DNA of 41,414 nucleotides from the NCBI GenBank assembly GCA_947623965.1, contig CANQIF010000017.1, forward strand, positions 1 to 41,414. The letters run 5' to 3'. This DNA comes from an uncultured Alistipes sp. GTDB lineage: Bacteria > Bacteroidota > Bacteroidia > Bacteroidales > Rikenellaceae. The translations under genes were made by a program, and so were the position numbers. This document shows positions 17,278 through 25,629 of the stretch, piece by piece; position 1 is the first letter of the stretch; each line of letters begins with the position of its first letter. The notes beneath the pieces were generated by a model, which searched no databases, was not told the origin of the DNA, and saw nothing but the letters and a program-made list of their open reading frames with translations.

Positions 17278-17880
17278 ATGAAGATCACCAAAGCCCTCTT
17301 CCAGTGCAGTTCCGAACGGCTCTCGCAGGTGCCGAAGGACCCGCTGCCCGACATCGCCTTTATCGGGCGCAGCAACGTGGGCAAATCCTCCCTCATCAAC
17401 CTGCTGACCGGCCGCGGCGGGCTGGCCAAGGTCTCGGCCACTCCCGGCAAGACCCGGCTTATCAACCACTTCCGCATCAACGATGCCTGGTATTTAGTCG
17501 ATCTGCCCGGATACGGCTACGCCCGCACCTCGAAACAGCAGCGCGGCGCCTTCTCGAAACTCATTCTCGACTACGTGCTCCGCTGCGAGCGGATGCACTA
17601 TCTCTTCGTCCTGCTCGACATCCGGCTCGAACCGCAACGCATCGACCTCGAATTCATCGAGCTGCTCGGCACGCACGGCGTTCCCTTCGGGATCGTCTTC
17701 ACCAAGGCCGACAAGCTCTCGGCCGCCCAGCGCGAACGAAGCCTCGCCCGCTACCGCCGCACCCTCGAAGAGCAGTGGGAGGAGCTGCCGCCCCTCTTCG
17801 TCAGCTCCTCGGCCGAGGGAACCGGACGCGACGAAATTCTGGACTTCATCGAAAAATCGCTGCGACCGGCCGAGCACTGA
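17278..17880 (+). CDS. engB: Ribosome biogenesis GTP-binding protein YihA/YsxC
   Basis: A 200-residue single-domain GTPase of the EngB family, acting in late 50S assembly. G1 is GRSNVGKS (30-37), G3 is DLPGYGYA, and G4 is TKADKLS. The length fits the family. ATG at 17278 gives the usual short N-terminal lead MKITKALFQCSSERLSQ. It is the second assembly GTPase after der, about 1 kb downstream but separated by the repeat cluster, so probably not in one transcript. It is followed closely by a strong terminator. Confidence 0.96.
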   Translation: MKITKALFQCSSERLSQVPKDPLPDIAFIGRSNVGKSSLINLLTGRGGLAKVSATPGKTRLINHFRINDAWYLVDLPGYGYARTSKQQRGAFSKLILDYVLRCERMHYLFVLLDIRLEPQRIDLEFIELLGTHGVPFGIVFTKADKLSAAQRERSLARYRRTLEEQWEELPPLFVSSSAEGTGRDEILDFIEKSLRPAEH

Positions 17881-17890
17881 AAAAAGTCGA

Positions 17891-17919
17891 AAAAAGAGCC
17901 TCCGAAAAGGCTCTTTTTT
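17891..17919 (+). terminator. Terminator of engB
   Basis: An eleven-base stem AAAAAGAGCCT (17891-17901) pairs with AGGCTCTTTTT (17908-17918), loop CCGAAA, ending in a run of six T. It starts ten bases after the engB stop. Confidence 0.88.
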
Positions 17920-17932
17920 CATCCTATTATTC

Positions 17933-17940
17933 TATCTTTG
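17933..17940 (+). promoter_or_regulatory. -7 box of prs
   Basis: TATCTTTG matches TAnnTTTG and lies 28 bases before the prs ATG. No good -33 box is seen at 19-21 bases; that region is occupied by the engB terminator. Confidence 0.6.
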
Positions 17941-17968
17941 CACCGTCTTAATCCCGTACCTAAACGTT

Positions 17969-18910
17969 ATGGCCATTCACAAAATCAAAATCTTCGCGGG
18001 CCGAGCCTCGGAATACCTCGCCGAGAAGATCGCGTCGAGCTTCGGCACGACGCTCGGAAAAGTCGAGGTGCTGAACTTCAGCGATGGCGAGTTCCAACCC
18101 AGCTTCAACGAGTCGATCCGCGGCTGCACGGTCTTCATCATCCAGTCCACCTTCCCGCCGACGGAGAACCTCATGGAGCTGCTCATGATGATCGACGCCG
18201 CCAAACGCGCATCGGCCTACCAGGTCGTGGCCGTGATGCCCTACTTCGGCTGGGCCCGTCAGGACCGCAAGGACCGTCCCCGCGTACCGATCGGCGCCAA
18301 GCTCGTCGCCAACATGCTCAAGGCGGCCGGCGTGGACCGCATCATGACGATGGACCTGCACGCCGACCAGATTCAGGGATTCTTCGACATTCCGGTCGAT
18401 GCCCTCTATGCCAGCGGCATCTTCGTTCCCTACATCAAGAGCCTCAACATCGAGAACCTCTCGATCGCCGCGCCCGACATGGGCGGCGCGAAGCGTGCCA
18501 ACACCTATGCCAAGCACCTCGGCACGCCGATCATCATCTCGCACAAGGAGCGTGCGAAACCCAACGTCGTGGGCAAGATGACCGCCATCGGCGAAGTCGA
18601 GGGGCGCAACATCCTCATCGTGGATGACATGATCGATACGGCCGGCACGATCTGCATGGCCGCCGACATGCTGATGAGCCGCGGCGCGAAGAGCGTCCGC
18701 GCCGCCATCACTCACCCCGTGCTGTCGGGCAAGGCCTACGAGCTCATCAACGCCAGCGCCCTCGAAGAGGTGATCGTGACGGATACCATCCCGCTGAACC
18801 CCGACAAGGACCTGCACAAGTTCACGGTGCTGACCGTCGCCGACATCTTCGCCGACGTCATCGAACGCGTACACAATTACAAGGAGATTTCGTCGATCTT
18901 CTTCAAGTAG
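17969..18910 (+). CDS. prs: Ribose-phosphate pyrophosphokinase (PRPP synthetase)
   Basis: A 313-residue class I PRPP synthetase, making PRPP from ribose 5-phosphate and ATP for purine, pyrimidine, His and Trp synthesis. Visible signatures are FSDGEFQPSF, the flexible catalytic loop region YFGWARQDRKDRPR, MDLHADQIQGFF, and the PRPP loop LIVDDMIDTAGT. The length is typical. Monocistronic, with its own -7 box and terminator. Confidence 0.97.
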   Translation: MAIHKIKIFAGRASEYLAEKIASSFGTTLGKVEVLNFSDGEFQPSFNESIRGCTVFIIQSTFPPTENLMELLMMIDAAKRASAYQVVAVMPYFGWARQDRKDRPRVPIGAKLVANMLKAAGVDRIMTMDLHADQIQGFFDIPVDALYASGIFVPYIKSLNIENLSIAAPDMGGAKRANTYAKHLGTPIIISHKERAKPNVVGKMTAIGEVEGRNILIVDDMIDTAGTICMAADMLMSRGAKSVRAAITHPVLSGKAYELINASALEEVIVTDTIPLNPDKDLHKFTVLTVADIFADVIERVHNYKEISSIFFK

Positions 18911-18955
18911 TCCGCCGGAGAGGAGTCTGCCGCGCCGGCCTGCCGAAAAAAAGAG

Positions 18956-18987
18956 GGTCTCGGAAGTTGTTCTTCCGAGGCCTTTTT
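18956..18987 (+). terminator. Terminator of prs
   Basis: CTCGGAAG (18959-18966) pairs with CTTCCGAG (18972-18979), extended by GG/CC beyond one G-T pair, then five T. It lies 45 bases after the prs stop. Confidence 0.85.
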
Positions 18988-19033
18988 CGTTTGTTACGGG
19001 GTACGGGCAACGGCTATGCGGGAAGCGGAATTT

Positions 19034-19370
19034 GCGGCGCCGAACGGCGCTGCAGCCATCTGCGGCTTCGCTCGGCTGCGGGCTGGTCCCGAGCGGAATC
19101 GATCCAGCAGGGATCGGCGGGCCGCAGCGTTGTCTCGATTCGTCAGGACAGACGGCCGCAACCGCGGATCATCTCCGACGTGTTTTGCAGCAAACTCGAC
19201 CTCGGAGAGGTCGGCGGGCCGCAGCCTGGGGGCGGCGGAGGCCCGCAACTTGCGTCCCGCAGGTCCGCTTCGTGCGTGACCTCCGCAGGCTGCGACCCGA
19301 AAGGGTAATTTTGAATCTTGAATTTTGAATCATGAATTTGCGGCTTCACAGAAGCCGCAGCGGGCCGCAT
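19034..19370 (+). repeat. Stem-loop repeat cluster 3
   Basis: In the convergent gap between prs and cdaA. B remnant at 19034-19090 (prefix GCGGCGCC/GGCGCTGC, one G-T pair), a hybrid unit at 19100-19169 (CGATCC/GGATCG), a full A unit at 19197-19301 (CGACCTC/GAGGTCG), and a truncated A at 19340-19370 (GCGGCTTC/GAAGCCGC) that stops seven bases short of the cdaA stop codon. All plus orientation. The lead-in GTGTTTTGCAGCAAACTCG before the 19197 unit recurs in cluster 6. Confidence 0.85.
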
Positions 19371-19376
19371 CCCCGC

Positions 19377-20186
19377 CTATTTCTCGCCCTCGCGCTTGCG
19401 GCGCTCCTGGCGGGCCGTATTGCGCGAGACGTAGCGCTGCAGCGTCGGCAGCAGCCGGAGCGGATCGATGTTGCGGCGCAGCTCGCCGCCCTGCGCGATC
19501 GAAATGCCGCCCGTCTCCTCCGAGACGACCACGATAATCGCATCCGAAATTTCACTCATGCCGATCGCCGCGCGGTGGCGCGTGCCGTAATCCTTCGGGA
19601 CGTTGCTCTGCGTCACGGGCAGGATGCACTTCGCCGCCACGATCCGGTCGCCCTCCACGAGGACCGCCCCGTCGTGCAGCGGCGCATTCTTGAAAAAGAT
19701 ATTCTTGAGCAGCGAGACCGAAATGCGGGCATCGACGGCGATGCCGCCGTCGGCGATAAGCTGCAAATCGCTCGCCTGCCGGATAACGATAAGGGCGCCG
19801 GTCTTCGTTTCGGCCATTTCGCGGCAGGCCGTCGCGATCGGAGCCAAATTGGGCTGTGCAGTCCGGTCCTCGCCGAGCGAGAAGATCCGCGTGATGAAGT
19901 TGAACTGCTTCTGACGCGCCCCGATGATCTGCAGGAAACGGCGCAACTCGGGTTGGAAGATGATGAAAAGCGCCAGCACGCCCACCGAGATCACCTGGCC
20001 GAGGATCGACGAGAGAAGCTCCATGTTGAGCGTGCGGACGATCACCCACAACAGATAGATGAGGATGATGCCCGAAAGGATGTACGGGGCGTTCGTGCCG
20101 CGCGTCATGCGGTAGATCCAGTACATGATGGCGGCCACCAGCACGATATCGACGAGGTCGATGAAAGTAAACGGAACGAAATCCAT
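19377..20186 (-). CDS. cdaA: Membrane diadenylate cyclase CdaA
   Basis: A 269-residue CdaA-type enzyme making cyclic di-AMP from two ATP. Three hydrophobic segments lie in residues 10-80, then the DAC domain with the catalytic DGA at 172-174 (PLHDGAVL) and RHR at 203-205 (GTRHRAAIG). The C-terminal tail (RNTARQERRKREGEK) is highly charged. The usual Bacteroidetes neighbour folP is not here; the gene stands alone between two repeat clusters. Cyclic di-AMP normally controls potassium and osmotic balance. No partner such as CdaR is seen. Confidence 0.95.
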   Translation of the reverse strand: MDFVPFTFIDLVDIVLVAAIMYWIYRMTRGTNAPYILSGIILIYLLWVIVRTLNMELLSSILGQVISVGVLALFIIFQPELRRFLQIIGARQKQFNFITRIFSLGEDRTAQPNLAPIATACREMAETKTGALIVIRQASDLQLIADGGIAVDARISVSLLKNIFFKNAPLHDGAVLVEGDRIVAAKCILPVTQSNVPKDYGTRHRAAIGMSEISDAIIVVVSEETGGISIAQGGELRRNIDPLRLLPTLQRYVSRNTARQERRKREGEK

Positions 20187-20269
20187 GCGATCAAATCGTT
20201 AAATTTTCAACAAGTTACAACCTGAAAACGCAGAGCTCCGGAGTGTATCGAAAGCTCGCAGCGTCGTTT

Positions 20270-20647
20270 CGGTCCGCCAGGACCGGCAACCCGCAACCGC
20301 CTTTGGGCGGAGGGCTGCTTCCTCGTGCTGCTCGTCGCAAGCCCGTCCGCTCGGCTGCGGGCTTGCCTTGCGGCTGGAATCGACCTCGCAAGAGGTCGGC
20401 GGGCCGCAACTTCGCCCCGCGAAGGCCCGCAACTCGCGTCCCGCAGCTCCGCTCGCGCGGTTGCTTCGCAAGCTGCAGCCCGAACGTTAAATGCTGACGG
20501 TCATTCTTCTTTTGCAGTTCCACAGGGAGCTGCGGCAAGCCGCAACATCATTTCGGTCCGGCAGGACCGAGCTGGCCGCAGCCTCCCGGCGGCGGAGGCC
20601 CGCAGTTCGTTGCCGAACTTGCGTGCACTCCGCAGGCTGCGCCCCGA
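20270..20647 (+). repeat. Stem-loop repeat cluster 4
   Basis: Upstream of cdaA and downstream of the OmpH-like gene. B unit at 20270-20367 (prefix CGGTCC/GGACCG), A unit at 20381-20484 (CGACCTC/GAGGTCG, T/A-type core), and A unit at 20514-20647 with two successive prefixes, GCAGTTCC/GGAGCTGC and CGGTCC/GGACCG. All plus orientation, opposite to both flanking genes. The remaining bases 20187-20269 show nothing else. Confidence 0.85.
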
Positions 20648-20700
20648 TTCCAACAGTTTACCGCAAAGCGCCCGCAAAAAACGCGACGCCCCCGGCACCG

Positions 20701-20740
20701 AAAAAAGGGCGGCCGAACTTCTGCGTCCGTCGGCCAGCCC
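20701..20740 (-). terminator. Terminator of the OmpH-like gene
   Basis: Read on the minus strand, GGGC-T-GGCCGA (20740-20730) pairs with TCGGCCGCCC (20716-20707) with one bulged base, followed by six T (20706-20701). It lies about 75 bases after the stop codon at 20816. Confidence 0.75.
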
Positions 20741-20815
20741 TCGTTTCCCGATCGGCTGCAAGCACGCACCTATGCAAGCACACACCCGCACGAGCACGCC
20801 CCTGCGCCCCTCCGG

Positions 20816-21388
20816 CTATTTCTTCTCGGCGGCGTAGAGCTCGTTCACCTTGGCCAGCACGGCAGGGGTAATGTTGAGCGTCGTATCGGCGTCGAGCAGT
20901 GCCGTCGCGTTGATAATCAGCTTATATTTCTTGTCGGCATTGACCGCTTCGACCGCCCGGCGCAACAGGTCCTGCGCACGGTTGGTGAAGACCATGTTCT
21001 CCTCGTCGAGGGTCTGGGCCTCCTTCTGGGCCGAAGCCTGGTAGGAGGCGACGCGCTTCTGGATGCTCTCCTGCGTGGACTGGGCGTCGCGCGTGGTAAT
21101 GAGCCCCTTCTCGTACTTCTCCTGCAGCTGCGCGGCCTCGGCCTGGAGCGAACGCTCCTTCTTGGCCCAGCTTTCCTGCGCCTTCTGCGTCTTCTCCTGA
21201 AGGGCTACCCCCTCGTTCTTGTAAAGGTCGCACTGCGCCAGCACGGCCTCGACCTGTACGTATGCGACGTCCGAAGCGCCGACTTCGCGGGCTACGGCGT
21301 CGCCCGTCGTGGCCGTTGCGCCGTTCTTCGAGTCGCAGGCAGTCAATGCGCAGGCCGCAGCGAGCGCGAAAACAAAGATTTTTTTCAT
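20816..21388 (-). CDS. OmpH/Skp-like periplasmic chaperone, lipoprotein form
   Basis: A 190-residue exported protein. The signal peptide ends in a lipobox (LTACDS, Cys18), so it is predicted to be lipid-anchored, unlike classical soluble Skp. Residues about 45-160 form a long charged coiled coil (KTQKAQESWAKKERSLQAEAAQ and onward), and the C-terminal part has the family's KYKLIINATALLDADTTLNIT segment, corresponding to the usual LDAT...LDVTK region. Skp-like proteins hold unfolded outer-membrane proteins. Monocistronic, divergent from ruvA. Confidence 0.87.
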   Translation of the reverse strand: MKKIFVFALAAACALTACDSKNGATATTGDAVAREVGASDVAYVQVEAVLAQCDLYKNEGVALQEKTQKAQESWAKKERSLQAEAAQLQEKYEKGLITTRDAQSTQESIQKRVASYQASAQKEAQTLDEENMVFTNRAQDLLRRAVEAVNADKKYKLIINATALLDADTTLNITPAVLAKVNELYAAEKK

Positions 21389-21434
21389 GTCGTCTATTTT
21401 TTTTGTTGTCTATTCGCAAAAAGTCGCCGAATGA

Positions 21435-21466
21435 TTTACAAAGGTAAGAAAAAATCTTTATTTTTG
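21435..21466 (+). promoter_or_regulatory. Promoter of ruvA, overlapping the divergent OmpH-like promoter
   Basis: TTTA (21435-21438), 20 bases, TATTTTTG (21459-21466). On the opposite strand TACCTTTG (21446-21439) is a full -7 match for the OmpH-like gene. The two elements interleave, so polymerase can probably occupy only one at a time. Both are read from consensus alone. Confidence 0.55.
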
Positions 21467-21548
21467 CACTGCAGAAGCTAAAAAAAGCGCACGAGAGGGG
21501 CCCCTGTTCCTTTATCATGCGCCGAAAACCGTCCGAAACGACACCGAT

Positions 21549-22127
21549 ATGTACGAATATATCCGAGGAACCATTGCCGAAGCGGCTCCCGCCTACGCCG
21601 TTGTGGAGGCGGGGGGCGTCGGGTATTATCTGCACATCTCGCTCGAAACCTTCTCGGCGATCGAACATGCCGCTGAAGCGAAACTGTGGGTCCACTACAT
21701 CGTCCGCGAGGATGCGCAGCTGCTCTACGGATTCGCCACGAAGGAGGAGCGCGAGCTGTTCCGGCTGCTTATCGGCGTCTCGGGCGTCGGCGGCAACACG
21801 GCCCGCACGATTCTCTCGACCTACTCGCCGCGCGAGCTGCAGGGGATCATCTCGGCCGGCAACGCCGTCCTGCTCAAGAACGTCAAGGGGCTCGGCCTCA
21901 AGACGGCCCAGAAGATCATCGTCGAGCTGAGCGGCAAGTTGGTGACCGCCGGCCTCGGCGATGCCGGCGCCGCCCCGGCCGCCGCCGACCAGGAGGAGGC
22001 CCTGCAGGCGCTCGTCATGTTAGGTTTCGCGAAAACGGCGGCCGAAAAGGCGGTGCGCGCCGTCGCGAAGGAGAACCCGACCGCCTCGGTCGAAGATTTC
22101 GTCCGGATGGCCCTCAAACGATTATAA
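21549..22127 (+). CDS. ruvA: Holliday junction branch migration protein RuvA
   Basis: A 192-residue RuvA that binds four-way DNA junctions and loads RuvB. It has an N-terminal OB fold (MYEYIRGTIAEA...), two helix-hairpin-helix motifs in FRLLIGVSGVGGNTARTIL and LLKNVKGLGLKTAQKIIVEL, a flexible Ala-rich linker (about 140-150), and the small C-terminal RuvB-binding domain (EEALQALVMLGFAKTAAEKA). It is the first of a run with the small membrane protein 19 bases downstream and two FKBP-like lipoproteins. ruvB and ruvC are not in the window. Confidence 0.96.
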   Translation: MYEYIRGTIAEAAPAYAVVEAGGVGYYLHISLETFSAIEHAAEAKLWVHYIVREDAQLLYGFATKEERELFRLLIGVSGVGGNTARTILSTYSPRELQGIISAGNAVLLKNVKGLGLKTAQKIIVELSGKLVTAGLGDAGAAPAAADQEEALQALVMLGFAKTAAEKAVRAVAKENPTASVEDFVRMALKRL

Positions 22128-22146
22128 ACCCCAAACGACCCGTATC

Positions 22147-22350
22147 ATGGAAAGTTCCGTGTCTGAATTCATCGTGCTGTTGCTCGCGGTCGCAGTTGTC
22201 ATAGCAGCTCTGCTGTTTTTCAACTACTATCGCAAGCAGCGGAAAATCAATGAAATGATCGATCCAAAGCACGATCATTGCCGGCGCCGCTCCGCGCGCA
22301 GCCGGAGGGGGGGGGAATTTCGAAGTCCCGAAAAAAAACCGGAAAAATGA
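22147..22350 (+). CDS. Small single-pass membrane protein, probable frameshift
   Basis: A 67-residue product as written: one membrane helix (about residues 8-26, FIVLLLAVAVVIAALLFF) followed by a basic tail ending in an arginine-rich stretch. I do not recognise it. The next frame is open from about 22262 to a TAA at 22382 and encodes a more protein-like tail (TIIAGAAPRAAGGGG, then NFEVPKKNRKN). It would overlap the next gene's ATG by eleven bases, as expected in an operon. A one-base deletion near 22270, or loss of one G from the nine-G tract at 22307-22315, would join the frames into a protein of about 78 residues. A sequencing error, a real mutation or slippage are all possible. Confidence 0.55.
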   Translation: MESSVSEFIVLLLAVAVVIAALLFFNYYRKQRKINEMIDPKHDHCRRRSARSRRGGEFRSPEKKPEK

Positions 22351-22373
22351 TCCGGGCGTAACGCAGAACCGTT

Positions 22374-23003
22374 ATGAACCGTAAGAACAGAGGATATATG
22401 CGCATGCTGCTGGGGGCCGCCGCCCTCCTGCTGGCGTTCGCCTGCTCGAAGGAGGAGGATGTGCTGCCCGAGCAGCAGAAACGCATGGAGAGCTACCTCA
22501 CCTCGACTCACACGCCCCGGTTAGTCGCCGAGGCCGACGTCGAGGAGGGGACCGAGCAGCCCTACTACACGCCGCTCGGCAACACGGTCTACCGCTATAT
22601 CGAGGGGGCCTACAACCCCGACCGGGAGGGGCGCCCCGAGGTGACCGAGACCTCGACCGTCACGATCATCTTCCGGGCCTACGAGTTCTCCTTCACGAAC
22701 ATCGTCACCGACGGTTCGCGCATCACGCTCCCCTACTTCACGAACGATCCCGACCTCGAAGCGCTTTTCTACGGCGAGGAGGTGGGGCTCACGCCCGGTG
22801 TATGGAGTTTCGAACCCCTCGTGTTGAATCTTCGCACGGACAACATACTAAAAGGGTTGCGCCACGCGTTGGTTGGTTGCCGCGAACGTGACCGCGTCGA
22901 GGCCTACCTGACCTACAACATGGCCTACGGCGACGACTACTTCAGCATCCTCGGCAAGCAGGCGCCCGTGGCGATCTTCTTCACGGTGCAGCGGGTCGAG
23001 TAA
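22374..23003 (+). CDS. FKBP-like lipoprotein (first of two)
   Basis: A 209-residue exported lipoprotein: signal peptide with lipobox LLAFACS (Cys24). The last 60 residues fit the C-terminal half of an FKBP fold: ILKGLRHALVGCRERDRVEAYLTYNMAYGDDYFSIL corresponds to the usual VIKGW..AL..M..GE...IP..LAYG pattern, and APVAIFFTVQRVE to the last strand. Tyr and acidic residues are frequent. Peptidyl-prolyl isomerase activity is plausible but several active-site aromatics are not obvious. It follows ruvA and the small membrane gene, and precedes a second FKBP-like lipoprotein. Confidence 0.65.
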   Translation: MNRKNRGYMRMLLGAAALLLAFACSKEEDVLPEQQKRMESYLTSTHTPRLVAEADVEEGTEQPYYTPLGNTVYRYIEGAYNPDREGRPEVTETSTVTIIFRAYEFSFTNIVTDGSRITLPYFTNDPDLEALFYGEEVGLTPGVWSFEPLVLNLRTDNILKGLRHALVGCRERDRVEAYLTYNMAYGDDYFSILGKQAPVAIFFTVQRVE

Positions 23004-23398
23004 CGTCCCGCCGGGGGGGGCTGGGCCGGGCCGGACGGCCGGACGAACGACAAGGCGGCGCGAAGGTTGGGACGGCCGGAAAGAGGGCCGTGCAGCCGGG
23101 CGAACGGCGAGGCGGCTGGGAAGGAGGTTGAGCACCGGAGCGGAAAAATGATGCGGTCGAGGCAAGGCCGGACGGCCGGGCTCAATGTCCGGGCACCGGA
23201 ACGAAGACCGAGGCAGCCGGGGACGGCCGATAAAAATGGCGACACAACCGGAGGCAAAGCCGAGCGCTTGAGTGAACAACGGCGCCCGCCGGGCACGAAG
23301 CCGAAGCGTCGGAAAGAAGGCCGACACCCCGGGAGCAAGGCAGTTGCCACCGGGAACAAGGATGCCGGACGCCGGAGCAAAGCAGAAAAGAGAAAATT
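23004..23398. repeat. G-rich degenerate repeat spacer between the FKBP-like genes
   Basis: 395 bases of strongly strand-biased, G- and A-rich sequence on the plus strand, starting at the stop codon. Short motifs such as GGCCGGACGGCCGG (near 23025 and 23165) and ACCGGAGC-like words recur irregularly. It also holds a run of eight G near 23010. Frames are open on both strands only because T is scarce; none reads as a protein. No stem-loop unit of the A/B family is present. Confidence 0.55.
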
Positions 23399-24964
23399 AT
23401 GATGAAATCGATCACACGGATAGCGGCGGCTGCGGCCGCTCTTGCGGCGGTCGCCTGCGCCAAGGAGACGACCGAGCCCTACGAAAAGTTCGAGGACCTC
23501 GCGCTGCGGGCCTGGATCGCCCAGAACCGCGCCGAGCTGCTCGACAACTACCAGCAGTTCGGCGAGGCGGGCTACTACCTCGACCTGCACCAGGCGGGCG
23601 ACCTCGCCTCGGCGCCGATCAACGACACGATCCGCTGGATCCGCTTCGACTTCTCGGGGCGCGACCTGGCCGGCAACATCATCCTGACTCGCAATGCGCA
23701 GGAGGCCCAGCTGGCGGGCACCTTCACCAAATACACCCACTACGTCCCCTTCTACCGCTACTGCGGCGAATCGAGCTATTCGCTCATCGAGGGCACGTGG
23801 CTGGCCATGCACGAGAAGCAGCGGCTCGGCGAGAGCTACTTCGCCGCCAACCGCGACCGGCTCGGGCTCGACAAAGCCGAATACGAGATGCGCATCGGCG
23901 CCGGCGTGACGCTCTACATGCCGTCGCGCGTCGTGGGCTCGGGGCTTCAGGGCGACGGCGGCTACGAGGGACAGTATGCGCTCGATGCAGGCAAGCCGCT
24001 CATCATCACGATGGAGATCCGCGACACGGTGAAAAACCCGCTGCAGCGCGAGGGTTCGGAGGTGGACGCCTACTGCGAACGCAACGGCGGCCGCCAGGTC
24101 TACAGCAAGGATGAAAAGGACACCGAGGCGGTGAAGTGGCCCTCGTCGTTCGACGATGAGAACCACCCCTACACGATCGACAAGCGGTGGGTCAGCGCCT
24201 GCGACTCGGTGGCGCAGCTCTACGTAAACTACCGCTTCGCGCCGAACGAGACCTTCACCTATCCCGAGCCCTACCACGTCGGGGTCGCCCCCTACACGGA
24301 CGAAGGGTCGGTGGCGTCGATCGACGCGCAGATCGCCGAGGCGCTGCAGAAGCGCTTCCACGCCGACGAACCCTACAAGGGGGTCGCAGCGCTCGACGCC
24401 GATTCGGTGAAGTTGGACGGCACGGCCAAGATCTGGTACATCGGCCGCTTCCTCGACGGCTTCATCTTCGACACAAACATCGACGAGGTGAAGGAGATCA
24501 TCTACGGCGAGGTCGCCTCGACGGGGTCGGCCCTCTCCTACACCCCCGAGGAGGGCGGCCTCATCACGGCCTTCTACTACGCGATACCCAACATGCGGTA
24601 CGGCCAGTGGGGGGCGCTCATCACCACATCGACGAACGCCTACGGCGCCTCGGGACAGTCGGGCAGCACGAGCACCTCATCGTCGGGCTACTCGAACGAC
24701 TACTACGACTACCTGAACTATCTGAACTATTACAATTATTATAACAGCTACTACGGCGGTTACGGCAGCTACTACAACAATTACTACAACGGGTATTACG
24801 GCGGCTACTACAACCCCTATTACAGCAGCTACTACGACAGCTATGCGAACGGCTACTACGGTTCGACGACCGACACCGGAACGACCAAGACGACAACGAG
24901 CACCGAGATTCCGTCGTTCACGCCGCTGATCTTCGAGTTCTACATCGAGCCGAAGGCGAATTGA
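23399..24964 (+). CDS. Double FKBP-like lipoprotein with tyrosine-rich insertion
   Basis: A 521-residue lipoprotein (lipobox AAVAC, Cys20). An FKBP-like region spans about 70-215 (IEGTWLAMHEK..., GVTLYMPSRVVGSG, PLIITMEIRD) and a second about 335-520 (DGTAKIWYIGRFLDGFIFDTN, GGLITAFYYAIPNMRYGQWGALI, then IPSFTPLIFEFYIEP). Between the flap and the last strand of the second domain is a low-complexity insert. Residues 431-488 contain 27 Tyr in 58 positions, the rest mostly Asn, Gly, Ser and Asp, followed by a Thr-rich run. Normal FKBPs have a short loop there. Start ATGATG at 23399. Surface exposure or self-association of the insert is conjecture. Confidence 0.7.
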   Translation: MMKSITRIAAAAAALAAVACAKETTEPYEKFEDLALRAWIAQNRAELLDNYQQFGEAGYYLDLHQAGDLASAPINDTIRWIRFDFSGRDLAGNIILTRNAQEAQLAGTFTKYTHYVPFYRYCGESSYSLIEGTWLAMHEKQRLGESYFAANRDRLGLDKAEYEMRIGAGVTLYMPSRVVGSGLQGDGGYEGQYALDAGKPLIITMEIRDTVKNPLQREGSEVDAYCERNGGRQVYSKDEKDTEAVKWPSSFDDENHPYTIDKRWVSACDSVAQLYVNYRFAPNETFTYPEPYHVGVAPYTDEGSVASIDAQIAEALQKRFHADEPYKGVAALDADSVKLDGTAKIWYIGRFLDGFIFDTNIDEVKEIIYGEVASTGSALSYTPEEGGLITAFYYAIPNMRYGQWGALITTSTNAYGASGQSGSTSTSSSGYSNDYYDYLNYLNYYNYYNSYYGGYGSYYNNYYNGYYGGYYNPYYSSYYDSYANGYYGSTTDTGTTKTTTSTEIPSFTPLIFEFYIEPKAN

Positions 24965-25050
24965 CCGGATGCTGCCCGGGTTGGGCCGGGGCTGCCGGTT
25001 TGGGCGGGGCTGCTGAATTGGCCGATGTCGCTGGTTTGATCCGGCCGATC
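24965..25050. repeat. Degenerate repeats after the second FKBP-like gene
   Basis: From the stop codon, words like GGGGCTGCCGGTTTGGGC and GGGGCTGCTGAATTGGCC recur about five times at 16-20 base spacing with drift. Non-coding. The unit is different from those behind other genes. Confidence 0.45.
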
Positions 25051-25097
25051 CGTTTTGCATGGAGAACAAGGAACCGCTTCATTCTTCATTTTTAATT

Positions 25098-25629
25098 GCG
25101 TCCGAACGGGCGCAGCTGCCCGCAGCACCGATTGTGGCGAGAATGCCTGCCGGCCCGCCGGTCGCTGCCTGGGGGCGGCGGAGGCCCGCAACTTGCGTCC
25201 CGCAGGTTCGCTTCGTGTGTGACCTCCGCAGGCTGCAGCCCCGGGCTTGAATCCGTAATGAAACTGTCATTTTTAATTCTTCATTTTTCATTTTGAATTT
25301 GCGGCTTCAACGAAGCCGCAGCAGCCCGCAGCCGCCCCCGGGCGGAGGGCTGCTCCTCTACGTCGCAAGCCCCTCCGCTCGGCTGCGGGGCTGCCTCGGA
25401 CGACCTTGATGCCGTCTTCGCTCGGCTGCGAGCTTGTCCCGGATGGAATCGATGCTATAGACCGGTTCGTCAGAACCGTGCGGGCCTCCCCGGCGCGGAG
25501 GTCCGCAGTTCGCGTCCCGCAGGTCCGCGTCGAGCAGTCCTCCGCAGGCTGCGACCCGAATATCATTTTTCATTCTTAATTCTTCATTTTTCATTTGCGT
25601 CCGGAGGGCGTAGCAGGCTGCGACCCGAA
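25098..25629 (+). repeat. Stem-loop repeat cluster 5
   Basis: Hybrid A unit at 25098-25243 (prefix GCGTCC/GGGCGC), B unit at 25301-25395 (GCGGCTTC/GAAGCCGC), A unit at 25463-25560 (CGGTTC/GAACCG), and a truncated A at 25597-25629 (GCGTCC/GGCG joined to GCAGGCTGCGACCCGAA). All plus orientation. Lead-ins here are of the TTCATTTTTCATTT kind. From 25630 to 25830 no further unit or gene is seen except the 31-base element at 25731-25761. Confidence 0.83.

Noticed and set aside
23004..23398. A gene between the two FKBP-like lipoproteins
   Set aside because: Open frames exist on both strands, but the composition is a drifting G-rich repeat with no start context or recognisable protein.
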